Below, piece after piece: positions 41,093-50,817 of a stretch of 64,000 nucleotides of DNA. How positions within the stretch are numbered: position 1 is the stretch's first letter; every line of letters starts with the position of its first letter. Source of the DNA: Methylobacter sp. (GTDB taxonomy: Bacteria; Pseudomonadota; Gammaproteobacteria; Methylococcales; Methylomonadaceae). Both the position numbers and the translations under genes were made by a program. The stretch spans positions 1-64,000 of the forward strand of contig NZ_JAUXVR010000006.1 of assembly GCF_030680395.1 (NCBI RefSeq). The letters are read 5' to 3'. Under the pieces are notes generated by a model, which was given only the letters and a program-made list of their open reading frames with translations, did not search any database and was not told where the DNA came from.

Positions 41093-44000
41093 ACAGTCCG
41101 TTGAAGCTCCTCGTCATCGAAGATATCCCTGCCGACTTCCTGCTACTGGAGAGGCACTTACGCCGGCATGACCTGGATGCCGAGTACCTCCGTGTCGGCA
41201 GCAATGCAGAGCTGGATGCCGCATTGCAAAACGAATGGGATGTGGTGCTCTCTGATTACAACGTGCCGGGCATGGATTTTGTCACGACCCTGAAACGTAT
41301 CAGGACTTATTGCCCCGACCTGCCGATTATCCTGGTGTCCGGCAGTGTCGGCGAGGAAACTGCTGTGGAACTGTTGCGTCTGGGCATGAGCGATTTTGTC
41401 CTTAAAAACAGCTTGGTTCGTTTATTGCCGGCCATCTTGCGCGCCCTGGATGAGACCAACGAACGTCGCGCACGCCAATCCGCCGAAACTGCGTTGCACG
41501 AAAGCCAGGCAGTCATCCTTGAAGAGCAGCGCCAGGCCAGATTGGCTACACTGAATCTGATGGAGGACGCCCTCGCCGCCCGGACCCGCGCCGAGACGGC
41601 TCATGCAGCGTTGCAGGAATCGGAGGCAAAATACCGGCTACTGGCCGACAATGCTGCCGATTGTATCTTCTGGGTCGGCACCGACAGACGCTATAAATAC
41701 ATTTCTCCGGCTTGCGAACAAATTTCCGGCCATACTCCCGAGGAATTCCTGGCCGATCCCGAGTTAATGGCCGACATGATCCATTTTGACGACCGCATGG
41801 CGTATCGACAACATCTTGCAGACAGCACAAATACCGATAGGGGCGAACTTGAAGTGCGCATCGTGCACAAGGACGGAAGCGTGCGTTGGATCGGTCACCA
41901 TTGCAAACCCATCCACGGCGAGAACGGCGAATACCTGGGTCTGCACGGCGTGAACCGCGACATTACCGCGCGTAAGCGGGACGAGGAAGAACTGCATGAC
42001 AGCGCTGAGCGCTTCCGGGTAGCCACCGAAAGCATCCGCGATGCCTTTATCCTCATTGATGGCGAAGAGGGCAAAATCGTGCTGTGGAACCCCGCTGCCG
42101 CTGTTATGTTCGGCTACACCAAGAACGAGGCGATAGGCCTGCCACTACACCAACTCATCGGGCCGTCCCGTTTTCACGAAGCGGCAGCTCTCGGTCTGGC
42201 GCATTTCGCGCACACCGGCGAGGGCGCGACAGTGGGCCGCACGCTCGAACTACCCGCCCTGCGCCGGAACGGCGAGGAATTCTCCGTCGAGCTTTCCCTC
42301 TCTGCGACACAGCTCGGCGGCCAGTGGCATGCCGCCGGAATCGTTCGCGACATCACCGAGCGCAAGCAGGCCGAAGAGCAGCTGCGCAAACTCGCCCAAG
42401 CCGTGGAGCAGAGTCCGGAGAGCATTATCATCACCAATCTCGACGGCAACATCGAATATGTTAACGAGGCTTTCGTGAAGAATAGCGGCTACCTCCACGA
42501 AGAGCTGATGGGGCAGAATCCGCGACTCCTGAACTCCGGCAAAACGCCGAAAGAGTCCTATGCAGCGCTCTGGGATGCCATCTCTCATGGACAAACCTGG
42601 AAAGGCGAATTCATCAATAAACGCAAGGATGGCAGCGAATATGTCGATTTCGCCATCATTACTCCCATCCGTCAACCGAATGGAGGCATCACCCATTACG
42701 TGGCGGTGCAGGAGGACATTACCGAAAAGCGGCGTCAAGGCGAGGAACTGGATCAGCACCGCCATCACTTGGAGGAGCTGGTAGCGCGTCGAACGGCGGA
42801 ACTGGAGTCGGCCCGGACTTCGGCGGATGCAGCCAATCAGTCCAAGAGTGCTTTCCTGGCCAATATGAGCCATGAAATTCGCACCCCCATGAATGCCATC
42901 ATCGGGTTGACTTATCTCTTACGCCAAAACACGCCTACGCCTGAACAAAGCGTACGCCTGGACAAGATTGATGCCGCCGCCCTGCATCTGCTGTCCATCA
43001 TTAACGACATTCTGGATCTGTCAAAAATTGAGGCCGGTCGCCTGGAGCTGGAACAAACCGACTTCTCCCTGGCAGCGGTACTGGACCACATCAACTCATT
43101 GATTGCCGATCAGTCCCGAGCCAAGGGGCTGACTATCGAAATGGATAACGGTGACGTGCCGCTGTGGTTGCGCGGCGACCCGACCCGGCTACGTCAGGCC
43201 ATGCTCAACTATGCGGGCAATGCCGTCAAGTTCACCGAGCGCGGTACCATCTGGTTGCGCGCCAGGTTATTGGAAGAAACCGGCACAGGGCTGCTGGTGC
43301 GATTCGAAGTTCAGGACACCGGAATCGGTATCGCGGCGGAGAATTTGCCGACGCTGTTCGAAGTATTCGCTCAAGCCGATATTTCGACTACCCGCAAGTA
43401 CGGCGGCACCGGCTTGGGGCTGGCCATTACCCGACGTCTGGCGAACATCATGGGTGGAGAGGTCGGCGTCGAAAGCACTCTGGGCCAAGGCAGCACCTTC
43501 TGGTTTACCGTCCGGCTCCAGCGGGGTCATGGCGTGATACCTACTGAAGTTCGGATAAAATCGATGGATGCCGAGAACATGTTGCGCCGGGACTATGCCG
43601 GCGCCCGTCTGCTGCTGGCGGAGGACAACCCCATCAATCGGGAGGTGGCGCTGGAATTGCTGCATGGAGTCGGTCTGTCGGTAGACACTGCGGAAAATGG
43701 TCGGGCCGCCTTGGATAAGCTCAGTGCGAATAGTTACGATATGGTGTTGATGGATGTACAAATGCCCGAAATGGATGGCCTGGCCGCGACTAAAGCGATT
43801 CGCGCCCAGCCCGGCTATGCAGCCTTGCCGATCCTGGCGATGACTGCCAATGCCTTCGACGAAGATCGGCGGATCTGCCTTAATGCAGGTATGAACGACT
43901 TTGTTGCCAAACCCGTGATTCCCCAGGTTCTCTACGCTACGCTGTTGCGTTGGCTGTCGCCCTCTGATCGAAACCATCCCTCGACAGATTCGAGCAACCG

Positions 44001-44661
44001 GCTTGTAGAGCTCACGGCAGACTTAGCACAGTCCCCTCTCCCGGCTACCTATATTCCGGGCCGACTGGCAACCGTTCCGGGACTGGAGGCTGCGCTAGGC
44101 CTCGCTGTCGTCAGGGGCGACGCCACCAAATATCAGAAACTTTTGCAGATGTTTGCCGGCTTCCATAGCAAAGACATGATACGTGTACAGGAACGACTGG
44201 CTGATGGGGATATCCAAGAGGCGCAACGTCTGACTCATGGCTTGAACGGCGCCGCCGCCACACTGGGCGCATGCCGCGTTTCTGAGCTGGCGACCAGGCT
44301 GGATAAGGCCTTGCGCCAGAATGCTAGTGTAGCCGAATGCACAGAGTTGGCCCGGTTGTGCGATCGCGAATTGACTCAATTGATTCAGTACATCCTGAGT
44401 TTGCCTGAAGAAGTTGTTCCCGCCGAAAACACTAACTGTAATATTGATCCTGAACACGCAAAGCAAATACTTTCGGAATTGGAAAGCCTGCTGATCGAAG
44501 ACAACGCTCTCGCCAACCGCTTGGCCCGTGAATCTGCCGATCTGCTACGGATGAAGCTGGGCAGCGGCTATGCTGACTTTAGCCGACAAATTGAAGTATT
44601 CAACTACGAAAGCGCGCTGACAACACTACGAGGGATAACCAGCCCCAAGACGGATGCTTAA
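41089..44661 (+). CDS. Hybrid histidine kinase with two receivers, PAS domains and HPt
   Basis: The 1190-residue protein begins with a receiver (Asp56 in [10 protein letters not shown]), then three PAS domains (about 175-570), HisKA ([12 protein letters not shown], His595), HATPase ([12 protein letters not shown]), a second receiver (Asp889 in [11 protein letters not shown]) and a C-terminal HPt domain with [11 protein letters not shown] (His1050). This holds the full His-Asp-His chain of a phosphorelay in one chain. It has no transmembrane helix, so signal input is cytosolic. It is the last gene of the cluster, and a strong terminator follows. Confidence 0.93.
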   Translation: MNSPLKLLVIEDIPADFLLLERHLRRHDLDAEYLRVGSNAELDAALQNEWDVVLSDYNVPGMDFVTTLKRIRTYCPDLPIILVSGSVGEETAVELLRLGMSDFVLKNSLVRLLPAILRALDETNERRARQSAETALHESQAVILEEQRQARLATLNLMEDALAARTRAETAHAALQESEAKYRLLADNAADCIFWVGTDRRYKYISPACEQISGHTPEEFLADPELMADMIHFDDRMAYRQHLADSTNTDRGELEVRIVHKDGSVRWIGHHCKPIHGENGEYLGLHGVNRDITARKRDEEELHDSAERFRVATESIRDAFILIDGEEGKIVLWNPAAAVMFGYTKNEAIGLPLHQLIGPSRFHEAAALGLAHFAHTGEGATVGRTLELPALRRNGEEFSVELSLSATQLGGQWHAAGIVRDITERKQAEEQLRKLAQAVEQSPESIIITNLDGNIEYVNEAFVKNSGYLHEELMGQNPRLLNSGKTPKESYAALWDAISHGQTWKGEFINKRKDGSEYVDFAIITPIRQPNGGITHYVAVQEDITEKRRQGEELDQHRHHLEELVARRTAELESARTSADAANQSKSAFLANMSHEIRTPMNAIIGLTYLLRQNTPTPEQSVRLDKIDAAALHLLSIINDILDLSKIEAGRLELEQTDFSLAAVLDHINSLIADQSRAKGLTIEMDNGDVPLWLRGDPTRLRQAMLNYAGNAVKFTERGTIWLRARLLEETGTGLLVRFEVQDTGIGIAAENLPTLFEVFAQADISTTRKYGGTGLGLAITRRLANIMGGEVGVESTLGQGSTFWFTVRLQRGHGVIPTEVRIKSMDAENMLRRDYAGARLLLAEDNPINREVALELLHGVGLSVDTAENGRAALDKLSANSYDMVLMDVQMPEMDGLAATKAIRAQPGYAALPILAMTANAFDEDRRICLNAGMNDFVAKPVIPQVLYATLLRWLSPSDRNHPSTDSSNRLVELTADLAQSPLPATYIPGRLATVPGLEAALGLAVVRGDATKYQKLLQMFAGFHSKDMIRVQERLADGDIQEAQRLTHGLNGAAATLGACRVSELATRLDKALRQNASVAECTELARLCDRELTQLIQYILSLPEEVVPAENTNCNIDPEHAKQILSELESLLIEDNALANRLARESADLLRMKLGSGYADFSRQIEVFNYESALTTLRGITSPKTDA

Positions 44662-45035
44662 GAGGTTTTCACCTCATTGATAACCTTGCCTCGAATCCAG
44701 CCGCATTTTGGAAAAGAAAATTATACGGACATTTATTACATCAACCTGCACCGGCATATCTTCCCGCCATTAGATCATAATCCAACAGCACACCCAGACT
44801 GAAGCGCAGGTTATTAGTTTTTAATAACCTGTTTTCGCTGATTGCTGATAATTTTTGACCAACAACAATTTCCTTTTTTGCAGCCGGAAAAATAATTATT
44901 TTTGGCAGTGTACGTAACATCAGGACATGTTACAGTTCATAAGAAGCTTTTATGATTACAAAATGATAGTTTTTTCATCAAAACAAATTCCATTGCTTTT
45001 ACTGATGGAACCTAATTTGCCTTTAGGAGGTCAAA
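44662..45035. other. Intergenic region holding the cluster terminator
   Basis: About 370 bases. It contains a short GAGGT/ACCTC hairpin directly after the stop and the strong terminator at 44807-44835. The part from 44880 on is AT-rich and ends with the ribosome site TTAGGAGG of the next gene. No gene is seen. Confidence 0.6.
44807..44835 (+). terminator. Intrinsic terminator of the signalling operon
   Basis: CAGGTTATTA, loop GTTTT, TAATAACCTG, then TTTT: a perfect ten-pair stem followed by T residues, about 145 bases past the last signalling gene. Confidence 0.75.
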
Positions 45036-45242
45036 ATGAATGAAGACACATTAAATTTAGAAATCAGAAAATATCTCAAAAATGTCGGCATCACATCACA
45101 ACGCGAGATTGAACATGCCGTACTCAAGGCGGTTGAAACCGGAAAATTGAACGGTTCCGAGACCATAGACATTAAAATGACCCTGGATGCTCCCGCTCTT
45201 GGCGTCAACCATTGCATTGAGGGAAAAATAGCGCTTGAATAA
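45036..45242 (+). CDS. DUF6494 family small protein
   Basis: The protein is 68 residues (MNEDTLNLEIRKYLKNVG) with a strong ribosome site (AGGAGG, 7 bases upstream). The sequence fits DUF6494, a family of short proteobacterial proteins of unknown function with one helix pair and a beta hairpin. It may be co-transcribed with the following gene, 72 bases away. Confidence 0.75.
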   Translation: MNEDTLNLEIRKYLKNVGITSQREIEHAVLKAVETGKLNGSETIDIKMTLDAPALGVNHCIEGKIALE

Positions 45243-45314
45243 ATCGCTATGAAGAAACTTTAGTTGGGTCTGGTTATTACATTAATTCGACGTAAGTCGA
45301 CGAGGATAAAAACC

Positions 45315-45803
45315 ATGAATAAGCACTTAAAGTTAGTTAGAGAATTTCACGACACATTTTCACTTCCGCAAGCCGAACATGGGGCAAATGAGCGGTTATC
45401 CGATATGGATATTGTTATGCGTCAAGCATTACTCATGGATGAAGGCAGCGCGGTATTAAAAGCGATTAAAGCAGGCGATATGGTTGAAATATTGGCCGGA
45501 CTGGTTAATCTTGCCTATTGTGCATTGGGCGCTATTGCGATACGGGGAAGTGATGTTACAGACCGTCCGGTAACATGGCGGCATGATGGCTTTATTCTTT
45601 CTATCATCCGTATCCTGTCCGACAGAATCAATAATTGCACCTCAGGCAATACCGATGATTATTCAGCCGTTTATTGCTTGTGCGCTCATTTATCGAGCAG
45701 TTTCATCAACGCGGATTTCAATAAAGCCTTTCAAATGATCCATGACGGCAAGATAGCCAAAGAAGTGAAAGAGCCCGATTTGAGTGCTTGTCTTTTTGAA
45801 TAA
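45315..45803 (+). CDS. MazG/PRA-PH-like nucleoside triphosphate pyrophosphohydrolase
   Basis: From ATG 45315 the protein is 162 residues, preceded by CGAGGA. It is all-helical with the NTP-pyrophosphatase-like segment MDEGSAVLKAIKAGDMVEILAGLVNLAYCALG, where Glu and Asp residues on successive helices would bind magnesium. Sequences of this kind are annotated as nucleoside triphosphate pyrophosphohydrolase family proteins. A house-cleaning role on non-canonical nucleotides is possible. A longer start at 45264 has no support. Confidence 0.75.
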   Translation: MNKHLKLVREFHDTFSLPQAEHGANERLSDMDIVMRQALLMDEGSAVLKAIKAGDMVEILAGLVNLAYCALGAIAIRGSDVTDRPVTWRHDGFILSIIRILSDRINNCTSGNTDDYSAVYCLCAHLSSSFINADFNKAFQMIHDGKIAKEVKEPDLSACLFE

Positions 45804-45918
45804 CATCAAAGGGCTATTCATGAATGGATGAGGAATTATGATGGGGATTGCCTGAATTTAGCCCCAAAAAAAATACATCGTTCGTCACGGCCATTAAGTT
45901 AAGGATTTTAGTAAGCGC

Positions 45919-45968
45919 TAGTTCCCAAGCTCCAGCTTGGGAACTCGGTGTGGGAAGCTCCAGCTTCC
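45919..45968. repeat. Two adjacent perfect inverted repeats with shared core
   Basis: AGTTCCCAAGCT-CC-AGCTTGGGAACT (45919-45944) and GGGAAGCT-CC-AGCTTCCC (45951-45968) are perfect inverted repeats of 12 and 8 pairs that share the core AGCTCCAGCT. Related GCGTGGGA fragments occur at about 46158 and 46203. They belong to a repeat cluster filling the gap from 45.8 to 46.2 kb. Confidence 0.8.
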
Positions 45969-46008
45969 CGTCTCGCCAAGCTACGACTTGCATGGACAGA
46001 TATTTGCT

Positions 46009-46128
46009 CCTCGGTAATTGCTCCTGCATTACTCTACCTCCTGTATCCATACAGTCGTGCAATATCTGCATTCACCACATCCTTGTGGATTATGCAGGGG
46101 GTAGAGCAACGCAGGAGCGATTGCCGAG
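46009..46128. repeat. MITE-like palindromic element
   Basis: The left arm (46009-46049, starting CTCGGTAATTGCTCCTGC) is the imperfect reverse complement of the right arm (46087-46128, ending CGCAGGAGCGATTGCCGAG), about 35 matching positions over 40. The right half (46066-46128) is 56/63 identical to 19642-19704. A 120-bp palindrome with a dispersed half-copy is typical of a non-autonomous mobile repeat. It has no coding capacity. Confidence 0.75.
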
Positions 46129-46238
46129 AGCTTCGCCATATGGGGCCCCAAGTCGAGCGTGGGACCCAGCGTATTTCTCAACTTAATGGCAGTGACGCTC
46201 TGCGTGGGAACGATGCAATCCTGAAAATGATCTTAAGC

Positions 46239-46673
46239 TCAAGTTCGCCACGGGTGCGCCGGCAAATCGGAAACACCGATTGCTTCCGCCCCGGCTTTGG
46301 CAACCTGATGATCGTTTTCCACCGAACTGCCGCTGACGCCGACAGCGCCGATTAGAACGCCATCCTTGTCAACAATAGGCACGCCTCCGGGAAAGGTAAT
46401 TAGCCCGTCGTTAGAATGTTCAATCCCGTAAAGCGGCCCGCCCGGTTGCGATAGCTGACCGATTTGTCCGGTGTTCATCGCGAAGAAACAGGCGGTCTTG
46501 GCTTTTTTGATCGCAATATCCACGCTGCCTACCCAGGCATTGTCCATTCTCACGAACGCCTTTAAGTCAGCGCCGGAATCCACAACGGCGATACACATCT
46601 GCGTACCGATTTTTTTTGACTCGGCAATTGCCGCAGCCATTGCCTGTTCGGCCAGTTCGTATGTTACATGCAT
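46239..46673 (-). CDS. GlcG/HbpS-family heme-binding-type protein
   Basis: The 144-residue protein has the family pattern of an N-terminal helix ([16 protein letters not shown]), [15 protein letters not shown], and the C-terminal [22 protein letters not shown]. GlcG and HbpS share this fold; some members bind heme or cobalamin. No signal peptide is present. It starts at ATG 46673, 63 bases after the stop of fumC on the same strand, so the two are probably co-transcribed. Confidence 0.88.
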   Translation of the reverse strand: MHVTYELAEQAMAAAIAESKKIGTQMCIAVVDSGADLKAFVRMDNAWVGSVDIAIKKAKTACFFAMNTGQIGQLSQPGGPLYGIEHSNDGLITFPGGVPIVDKDGVLIGAVGVSGSSVENDHQVAKAGAEAIGVSDLPAHPWRT

Positions 46674-46736
46674 GGTCTATCTCCTCTATTCGTTATCAAA
46701 AGTACCTAACCGCTTAATGGTATTCTCTTTCGTTCT

Positions 46737-48143
46737 TTATTGGGGAAAAATCATATTTTCCGGACGAACAAGCTTGTCGAATTCCTCTTCAGTCACAAAT
46801 CCGCCGGAGACTGCCTCTTCACGTAACGTGCTGCGATTTTTTAAAGCCAGTTTCGCAATTTTTGCGGCATTGTCGTAACCGATGCGCGGAGCCAAGGCAG
46901 TCACCAGCATCAGCGAACGTTCCATAAGCTCGGCAATGCGGTCGATATTCGGCTCAATGCCGACCACGCAATGATCTGTAAAACTCATCGCCGCATCGCC
47001 GATAAGCCGGATCGACTGGAGCACGTTATAAATAATGACCGGCTTGAACACATTGAGTTCCAAATGCCCTTGCGCTCCGGCAAAGGTGACAGTGGTGTGA
47101 TTGCCCATAACCTGTGCGCAAACCATCGTCATGGCTTCGCATTGGGTCGGATTCACCTTGCCCGGCATAATCGAAGAGCCGGGTTCGTTTTCAGGCAGCG
47201 ACAGCTCGCCGATGCCGGAGCGCGGCCCCGAACTCAACAGGCGAATATCATTGGCAATTTTATTAAGGCCGACGGCGATGGTGTTTAACACCCCGGAGAT
47301 TTCCACCATCGCGTCGTGCGCGGCCAGCGCCTCGAATTTATTGGACGCGGAGACGAAAGGAAGCCGGGTAAATTTTGCAACTTCTTCGGCAAACTGTTCG
47401 CCAAAACCCGGCTTTGAATTCAGGCCGGTACCCACCGCGGTACCGCCTTGCGCCAACGGATACAGCCGTTTTAGACTGTCATTAATCCGGTCGATGCCGA
47501 ACTGCACTTGGGCGGCATAGCCGGAAAACTCCTGCCCCAACGTCAGCGGCGTCGCATCCTGCAAATGCGTGCGCCCGATCTTGATTATTTGGTTCCATGC
47601 CAGGGATTTTTCGGCCAGTGCGCGCTGCAAATGTAAAAGCGAGGGAATCAACACGTGGTGCAACTGCTCGACGGCGGCGATATGCATGGCCGTCGGAAAA
47701 GCATCATTCGAAGACTGGCTGCGATTACAGTGATCGTTCGGATGAACCGGCGTTTTAGATCCCATAGCGCCGCCAAGACGCTCGATAGCCAGATTGGCAA
47801 TCACCTCGTTGGCGTTCATGTTGGACTGGGTGCCGGAGCCGGTCTGCCAGACAACCAGCGGAAAATTATCATCGAGATTGCCGTCGATAACATCCTGAGC
47901 CGCAACCGCTATGGCGTAGCCGATTTTGTCATCAATATTGTTCAGCGCGATATTCGATAATGCGGCGCAATATTTGACGATGCCCAGCGCGCGGATCAAA
48001 GGCCGAGGCATTTTTTCATTGCCGATTTTGAAGTTAAGCAGGGAGCGCTGGGTTTGCGCGCCCCAGTATTTGTCGGCGGGTACTTGTATCGGGCCGAAAG
48101 AGTCGGTTTCTGTACGGGTATTATGGATGGTGTTTGTTTTCAT
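46737..48143 (-). CDS. fumC: Fumarate hydratase class II
   Basis: The 468-residue protein interconverts fumarate and malate without an iron-sulfur cluster. It shows the superfamily signature [11 protein letters not shown], the active-site segments [14 protein letters not shown] and [21 protein letters not shown], and [16 protein letters not shown]. Length and order match FumC. The sequence is complete. Confidence 0.96.
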   Translation of the reverse strand: MKTNTIHNTRTETDSFGPIQVPADKYWGAQTQRSLLNFKIGNEKMPRPLIRALGIVKYCAALSNIALNNIDDKIGYAIAVAAQDVIDGNLDDNFPLVVWQTGSGTQSNMNANEVIANLAIERLGGAMGSKTPVHPNDHCNRSQSSNDAFPTAMHIAAVEQLHHVLIPSLLHLQRALAEKSLAWNQIIKIGRTHLQDATPLTLGQEFSGYAAQVQFGIDRINDSLKRLYPLAQGGTAVGTGLNSKPGFGEQFAEEVAKFTRLPFVSASNKFEALAAHDAMVEISGVLNTIAVGLNKIANDIRLLSSGPRSGIGELSLPENEPGSSIMPGKVNPTQCEAMTMVCAQVMGNHTTVTFAGAQGHLELNVFKPVIIYNVLQSIRLIGDAAMSFTDHCVVGIEPNIDRIAELMERSLMLVTALAPRIGYDNAAKIAKLALKNRSTLREEAVSGGFVTEEEFDKLVRPENMIFPQ

Positions 48144-48193
48144 GCGTTATCCTCTATGGTTGAGTTACGACATAGCTTGCACACTCCAGCCCT

Positions 48194-49876
48194 TTATAGC
48201 ACATCTAATTTACAACAAAACTTTATAACCCCCGCCTCTCGTCGTATCAATCCTCTTAAGCCCAATGCCGAAAACTTGGAGTCTCTATGTAAACCTTTTT
48301 TATAAGTATCTTCAATTTTTACAGCCTCTTCGTTATCTGACGAAAATTGCTTCTCAGATAATTGCTGTAATTTATGCGCAAATTCCAAAGTCACATTAAA
48401 TACTTCTGCTTTGACTTTAGTCATTCCTAATGCCATAGCAAAGGCTTTTCTTTCAATGCTCACAGGTATTTTTGTTTTGGTGCCGATTAGGTCGGCGTTA
48501 TGCACCGAATAAGTAAACAACGCTTCATCAAAATAAACCACATCAGGATTGATCGATAAGCGAAACAATACATCATGGTGGTTTTCAATAATTAAATCAG
48601 TGCCTTTAAACAATTCAGCCAGCTGCTTTAATTCTGCTTGCAGCATTGGATTATTTTTAACATCAATCCAGCCATAAGGATGAAAAATAATATTTTCTTC
48701 AACCGTCGCAAATTCAAAACCGCGACAATGTGCCGCCAAACCTAATAAAACGCTTAATTGCCTTGGAGTTAAAACCAAATCAAACGGCTTCTCTTTACCT
48801 AAAGCACCGGCCAACAGTGGCTTTTCAGCATCAATAAGCAACGTTAAACCGTATTTTGGCGGATCGAATAAATAACCCGCTGAAAAACTATCCGGTAAAG
48901 CCAACAGTCCTGTTTTTAACGCTAAGCGGTCATCATCAAAATCATCAACCAAGGCTTTGACATAAGCGATCTTGCCGTTAACTGTTTCGCCCTTTGCCAC
49001 ATCATCAATCGCAAACCAGACCAGACGGTCATCACGCTTTATTTGCTGTTGCAGAAATAAATAGCCTTCCAACGTTAATTCAACCTGAAAAATATCCAGA
49101 TAATATTCGGTTAATGCATGATTAGGCGCAGAACCTTGAACTTGCCGGTAAGGCTTTAAGCTACGCCAAGGCTTAAAACGAAAATGCCGCTCAAAAACCA
49201 AACCGACTTCTTCGCTGATTTCCCGTTTTAATGTGTCCGGCAAAGCTTGTTTAATTAAACCGGAATTTGCCGATTGCAGTTCAACGAGTAAAACAGGCAT
49301 ATCCATATCACCCGGCACATCATGCTGATTCAACCGCCCACCGATCAAGCCGTAATCCCCTGCTTTTTTATCAAAACGCTTTTGGGTATCTTCGCGTTGA
49401 TAAAACAAAATGTTGCCGTCCAGTTTGATAATGCCCCAGGCTACATAAATGTAACGGATAGGTTTAGCGCTATGGCTTGAGTGATGCTCATAGCGCCTGT
49501 CTTCAACAATACTCAACACCTCGCGTTGCTGATTTTTCTTCGCATCGGCTATGCCTTGCGTATTCCAAAAATTATCGGCAAAAAAACGTGATTCATTGTC
49601 GCTCATCGCAGTTAATAACGACGTTGCTAACAATTGCGCAGGAAATGAAATAAAACACCACTCGCCTTTTTGTAAATTGGCGGTATTTAATACAGCTAAA
49701 GTATCGAGCAGGGTTTCTATTAAATTTATAGTGTTTTCAGTGATCAAGCGGTCAAGTTGGTGCTGGCGGCAAAGCGCGTTAATCAATGCTTCGCGCGGAA
49801 CGCTGTAAAAATCGCCTTCTTCTTCGGCGTAACGGGGAAGATGGGAAATAAGCGCTTGAATGAGATTAGCAGACAT
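48194..49876 (-). CDS. Nudix-domain protein with unusual extensions
   Basis: The 560-residue protein has three parts. The N-terminal 140 residues are helical and unassigned. A Nudix domain follows (about 140-310) with the box end KREISEEVGLVFE, but about 35 residues are inserted between the GLIGG glycine and the RE motif. The C-terminal 250 residues contain no recognised motif (possible winged-helix around VSIERKAFAMALGMTKVKAEVF). Most Nudix hydrolases are about 150 residues, so this is a multi-domain variant. It starts 15 bases after the end of the PIN pseudogene and is probably the last gene of the accessory operon. Confidence 0.65.
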   Translation of the reverse strand: MSANLIQALISHLPRYAEEEGDFYSVPREALINALCRQHQLDRLITENTINLIETLLDTLAVLNTANLQKGEWCFISFPAQLLATSLLTAMSDNESRFFADNFWNTQGIADAKKNQQREVLSIVEDRRYEHHSSHSAKPIRYIYVAWGIIKLDGNILFYQREDTQKRFDKKAGDYGLIGGRLNQHDVPGDMDMPVLLVELQSANSGLIKQALPDTLKREISEEVGLVFERHFRFKPWRSLKPYRQVQGSAPNHALTEYYLDIFQVELTLEGYLFLQQQIKRDDRLVWFAIDDVAKGETVNGKIAYVKALVDDFDDDRLALKTGLLALPDSFSAGYLFDPPKYGLTLLIDAEKPLLAGALGKEKPFDLVLTPRQLSVLLGLAAHCRGFEFATVEENIIFHPYGWIDVKNNPMLQAELKQLAELFKGTDLIIENHHDVLFRLSINPDVVYFDEALFTYSVHNADLIGTKTKIPVSIERKAFAMALGMTKVKAEVFNVTLEFAHKLQQLSEKQFSSDNEEAVKIEDTYKKGLHRDSKFSALGLRGLIRREAGVIKFCCKLDVL

Positions 49877-49891
49877 TATTTATAAACTTCA

Positions 49892-50400
49892 TTATGCATT
49901 TTTCTCTACGTCGCTGATGACTTCTGCCAATAAAGAAGCGCGAATGTGTAAAGTGGTCCGTGTTGGAATAGCGTGTAACAATTCCAATACGCCCGATTTT
50001 GAGCGGGTTTGTTGGCGAATAGCGCGAACCAATACACCCAGTGTGCCACATGTGCCGCCACTCCTAAATTTTTTGCGGCTAGCCGGGCGGCAGTATCATC
50101 CGTCAAAAGCAGGCTATTGCTAAATTCAAAGCACAAATGCAAAGCTTCCTGCTCTCCCGCATGTAGAGTGTAAAACGGGGTCAGCGCATCGACTTGGGCC
50201 GAAAAATGTACCGCACATTGGCGAATAAATTTAACTTCGGAGCAAACCAAAGCTTGAGGACGATGCTGTTCCACTTCATTCCAAACTGTTTCCGGAACAA
50301 TAACCTTGTCAAAATCGGCCAGAAGATCAAGGCTGTTCAGTTCATCCAAATGAATAATAGGCCCGGCGTCGGCAATAACGACCGCCCTAGTCTTTTCCAT
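49892..50400 (-). pseudogene. PIN-domain (DUF3368-type) toxin broken by a frameshift
   Basis: From ATG 50400 the frame reads a PIN RNase domain: VVIADAGPIIHLDEL (first acidic residue), HAGEQEALHL and LLTDDTAARLAAKNLGV. After AAH at about 50050 the frame changes sense. Two extra bases (GT at about 50048-50049) would, if removed, restore GTLGVLVRAIRQ ... LLHAIPTRTTLHIR ... SLLAEVISDVEKNA and a stop at 49892, the usual C-terminus of this family. The unrepaired frame runs to 49906. The toxin is therefore damaged unless the two bases are a sequencing error. It overlaps the upstream antitoxin gene by 14 bases. Confidence 0.8.
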
Positions 50401-50584
50401 GCAAGCCCCAGTCAATATCTTCGCGGATAAAGCGTTCGCTGATCGTTTGTTGATGAGACTCTATATAACGACGCATTGCTTCTGCAACCAGTGCATCCAT
50501 GTTATCAATCCAACCTTGCTCCACCATGTTTTGCGCTTGCTGCCAAAGTTGATCGGGTATTTCGGTTTTTATAAGTGTGGACAT
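50387..50584 (-). CDS. Ribbon-helix-helix-type antitoxin
   Basis: The 65-residue protein has a short strand (LIKTEIPDQLWQQAQ), a helix-turn-helix pair (GWIDNMDALVAEAMRRYIESH) and a C-terminal toxin-neutralising tail (FIREDIDWGLHGKD). This is the layout of CopG/ParD-like antitoxins that pair with DUF3368 PIN toxins. Its 3' end overlaps the toxin start by 14 bases. It would repress its own promoter as well as bind the toxin. Confidence 0.75.
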   Translation of the reverse strand: MSTLIKTEIPDQLWQQAQNMVEQGWIDNMDALVAEAMRRYIESHQQTISERFIREDIDWGLHGKD

Positions 50585-50589
50585 GATAA

Positions 50590-50805
50590 TTACCTATTGA
50601 GGGAAACTGCGGGGGCTAAAGGATCATCGGCTAAACAGCAATAGCTCTGGTTAATAAACGCCAGCCAATTCTGCCTTTCCATCGTTTCTTTACGTGGTTG
50701 AATAATCACAACCAGTTCGACGTCTTGATTGGCGTATTCAGATGGTAGCGTTAAATGGAGCTGGGCATTGTTTTCTATGTGGCTGGTGAATTGTAGGGTT
50801 TTCAT
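50590..50805 (-). CDS. Antitoxin-like protein without an adjacent toxin
   Basis: The 71-residue protein (MKTLQFTSHIENNAQLHLTL) resembles small antitoxins whose beta-rich N-terminus is usually followed by a PIN-type toxin gene. Here the next gene, 5 bases on, is instead the ribbon-helix-helix antitoxin. It begins 12 bases after the response regulator stop, so it is read in the same transcript. The matching toxin may have been lost or may be the broken PIN gene. Confidence 0.5.
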   Translation of the reverse strand: MKTLQFTSHIENNAQLHLTLPSEYANQDVELVVIIQPRKETMERQNWLAFINQSYCCLADDPLAPAVSLNR

Positions 50806-50817
50806 GGCGTAATCATC

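Noticed and set aside
45848-46355. Overlapping plus-strand frames of 112 and 135 codons
   Set aside because: They run through palindromic repeats and the antisense of the GlcG/HbpS-type gene; repeat-derived.
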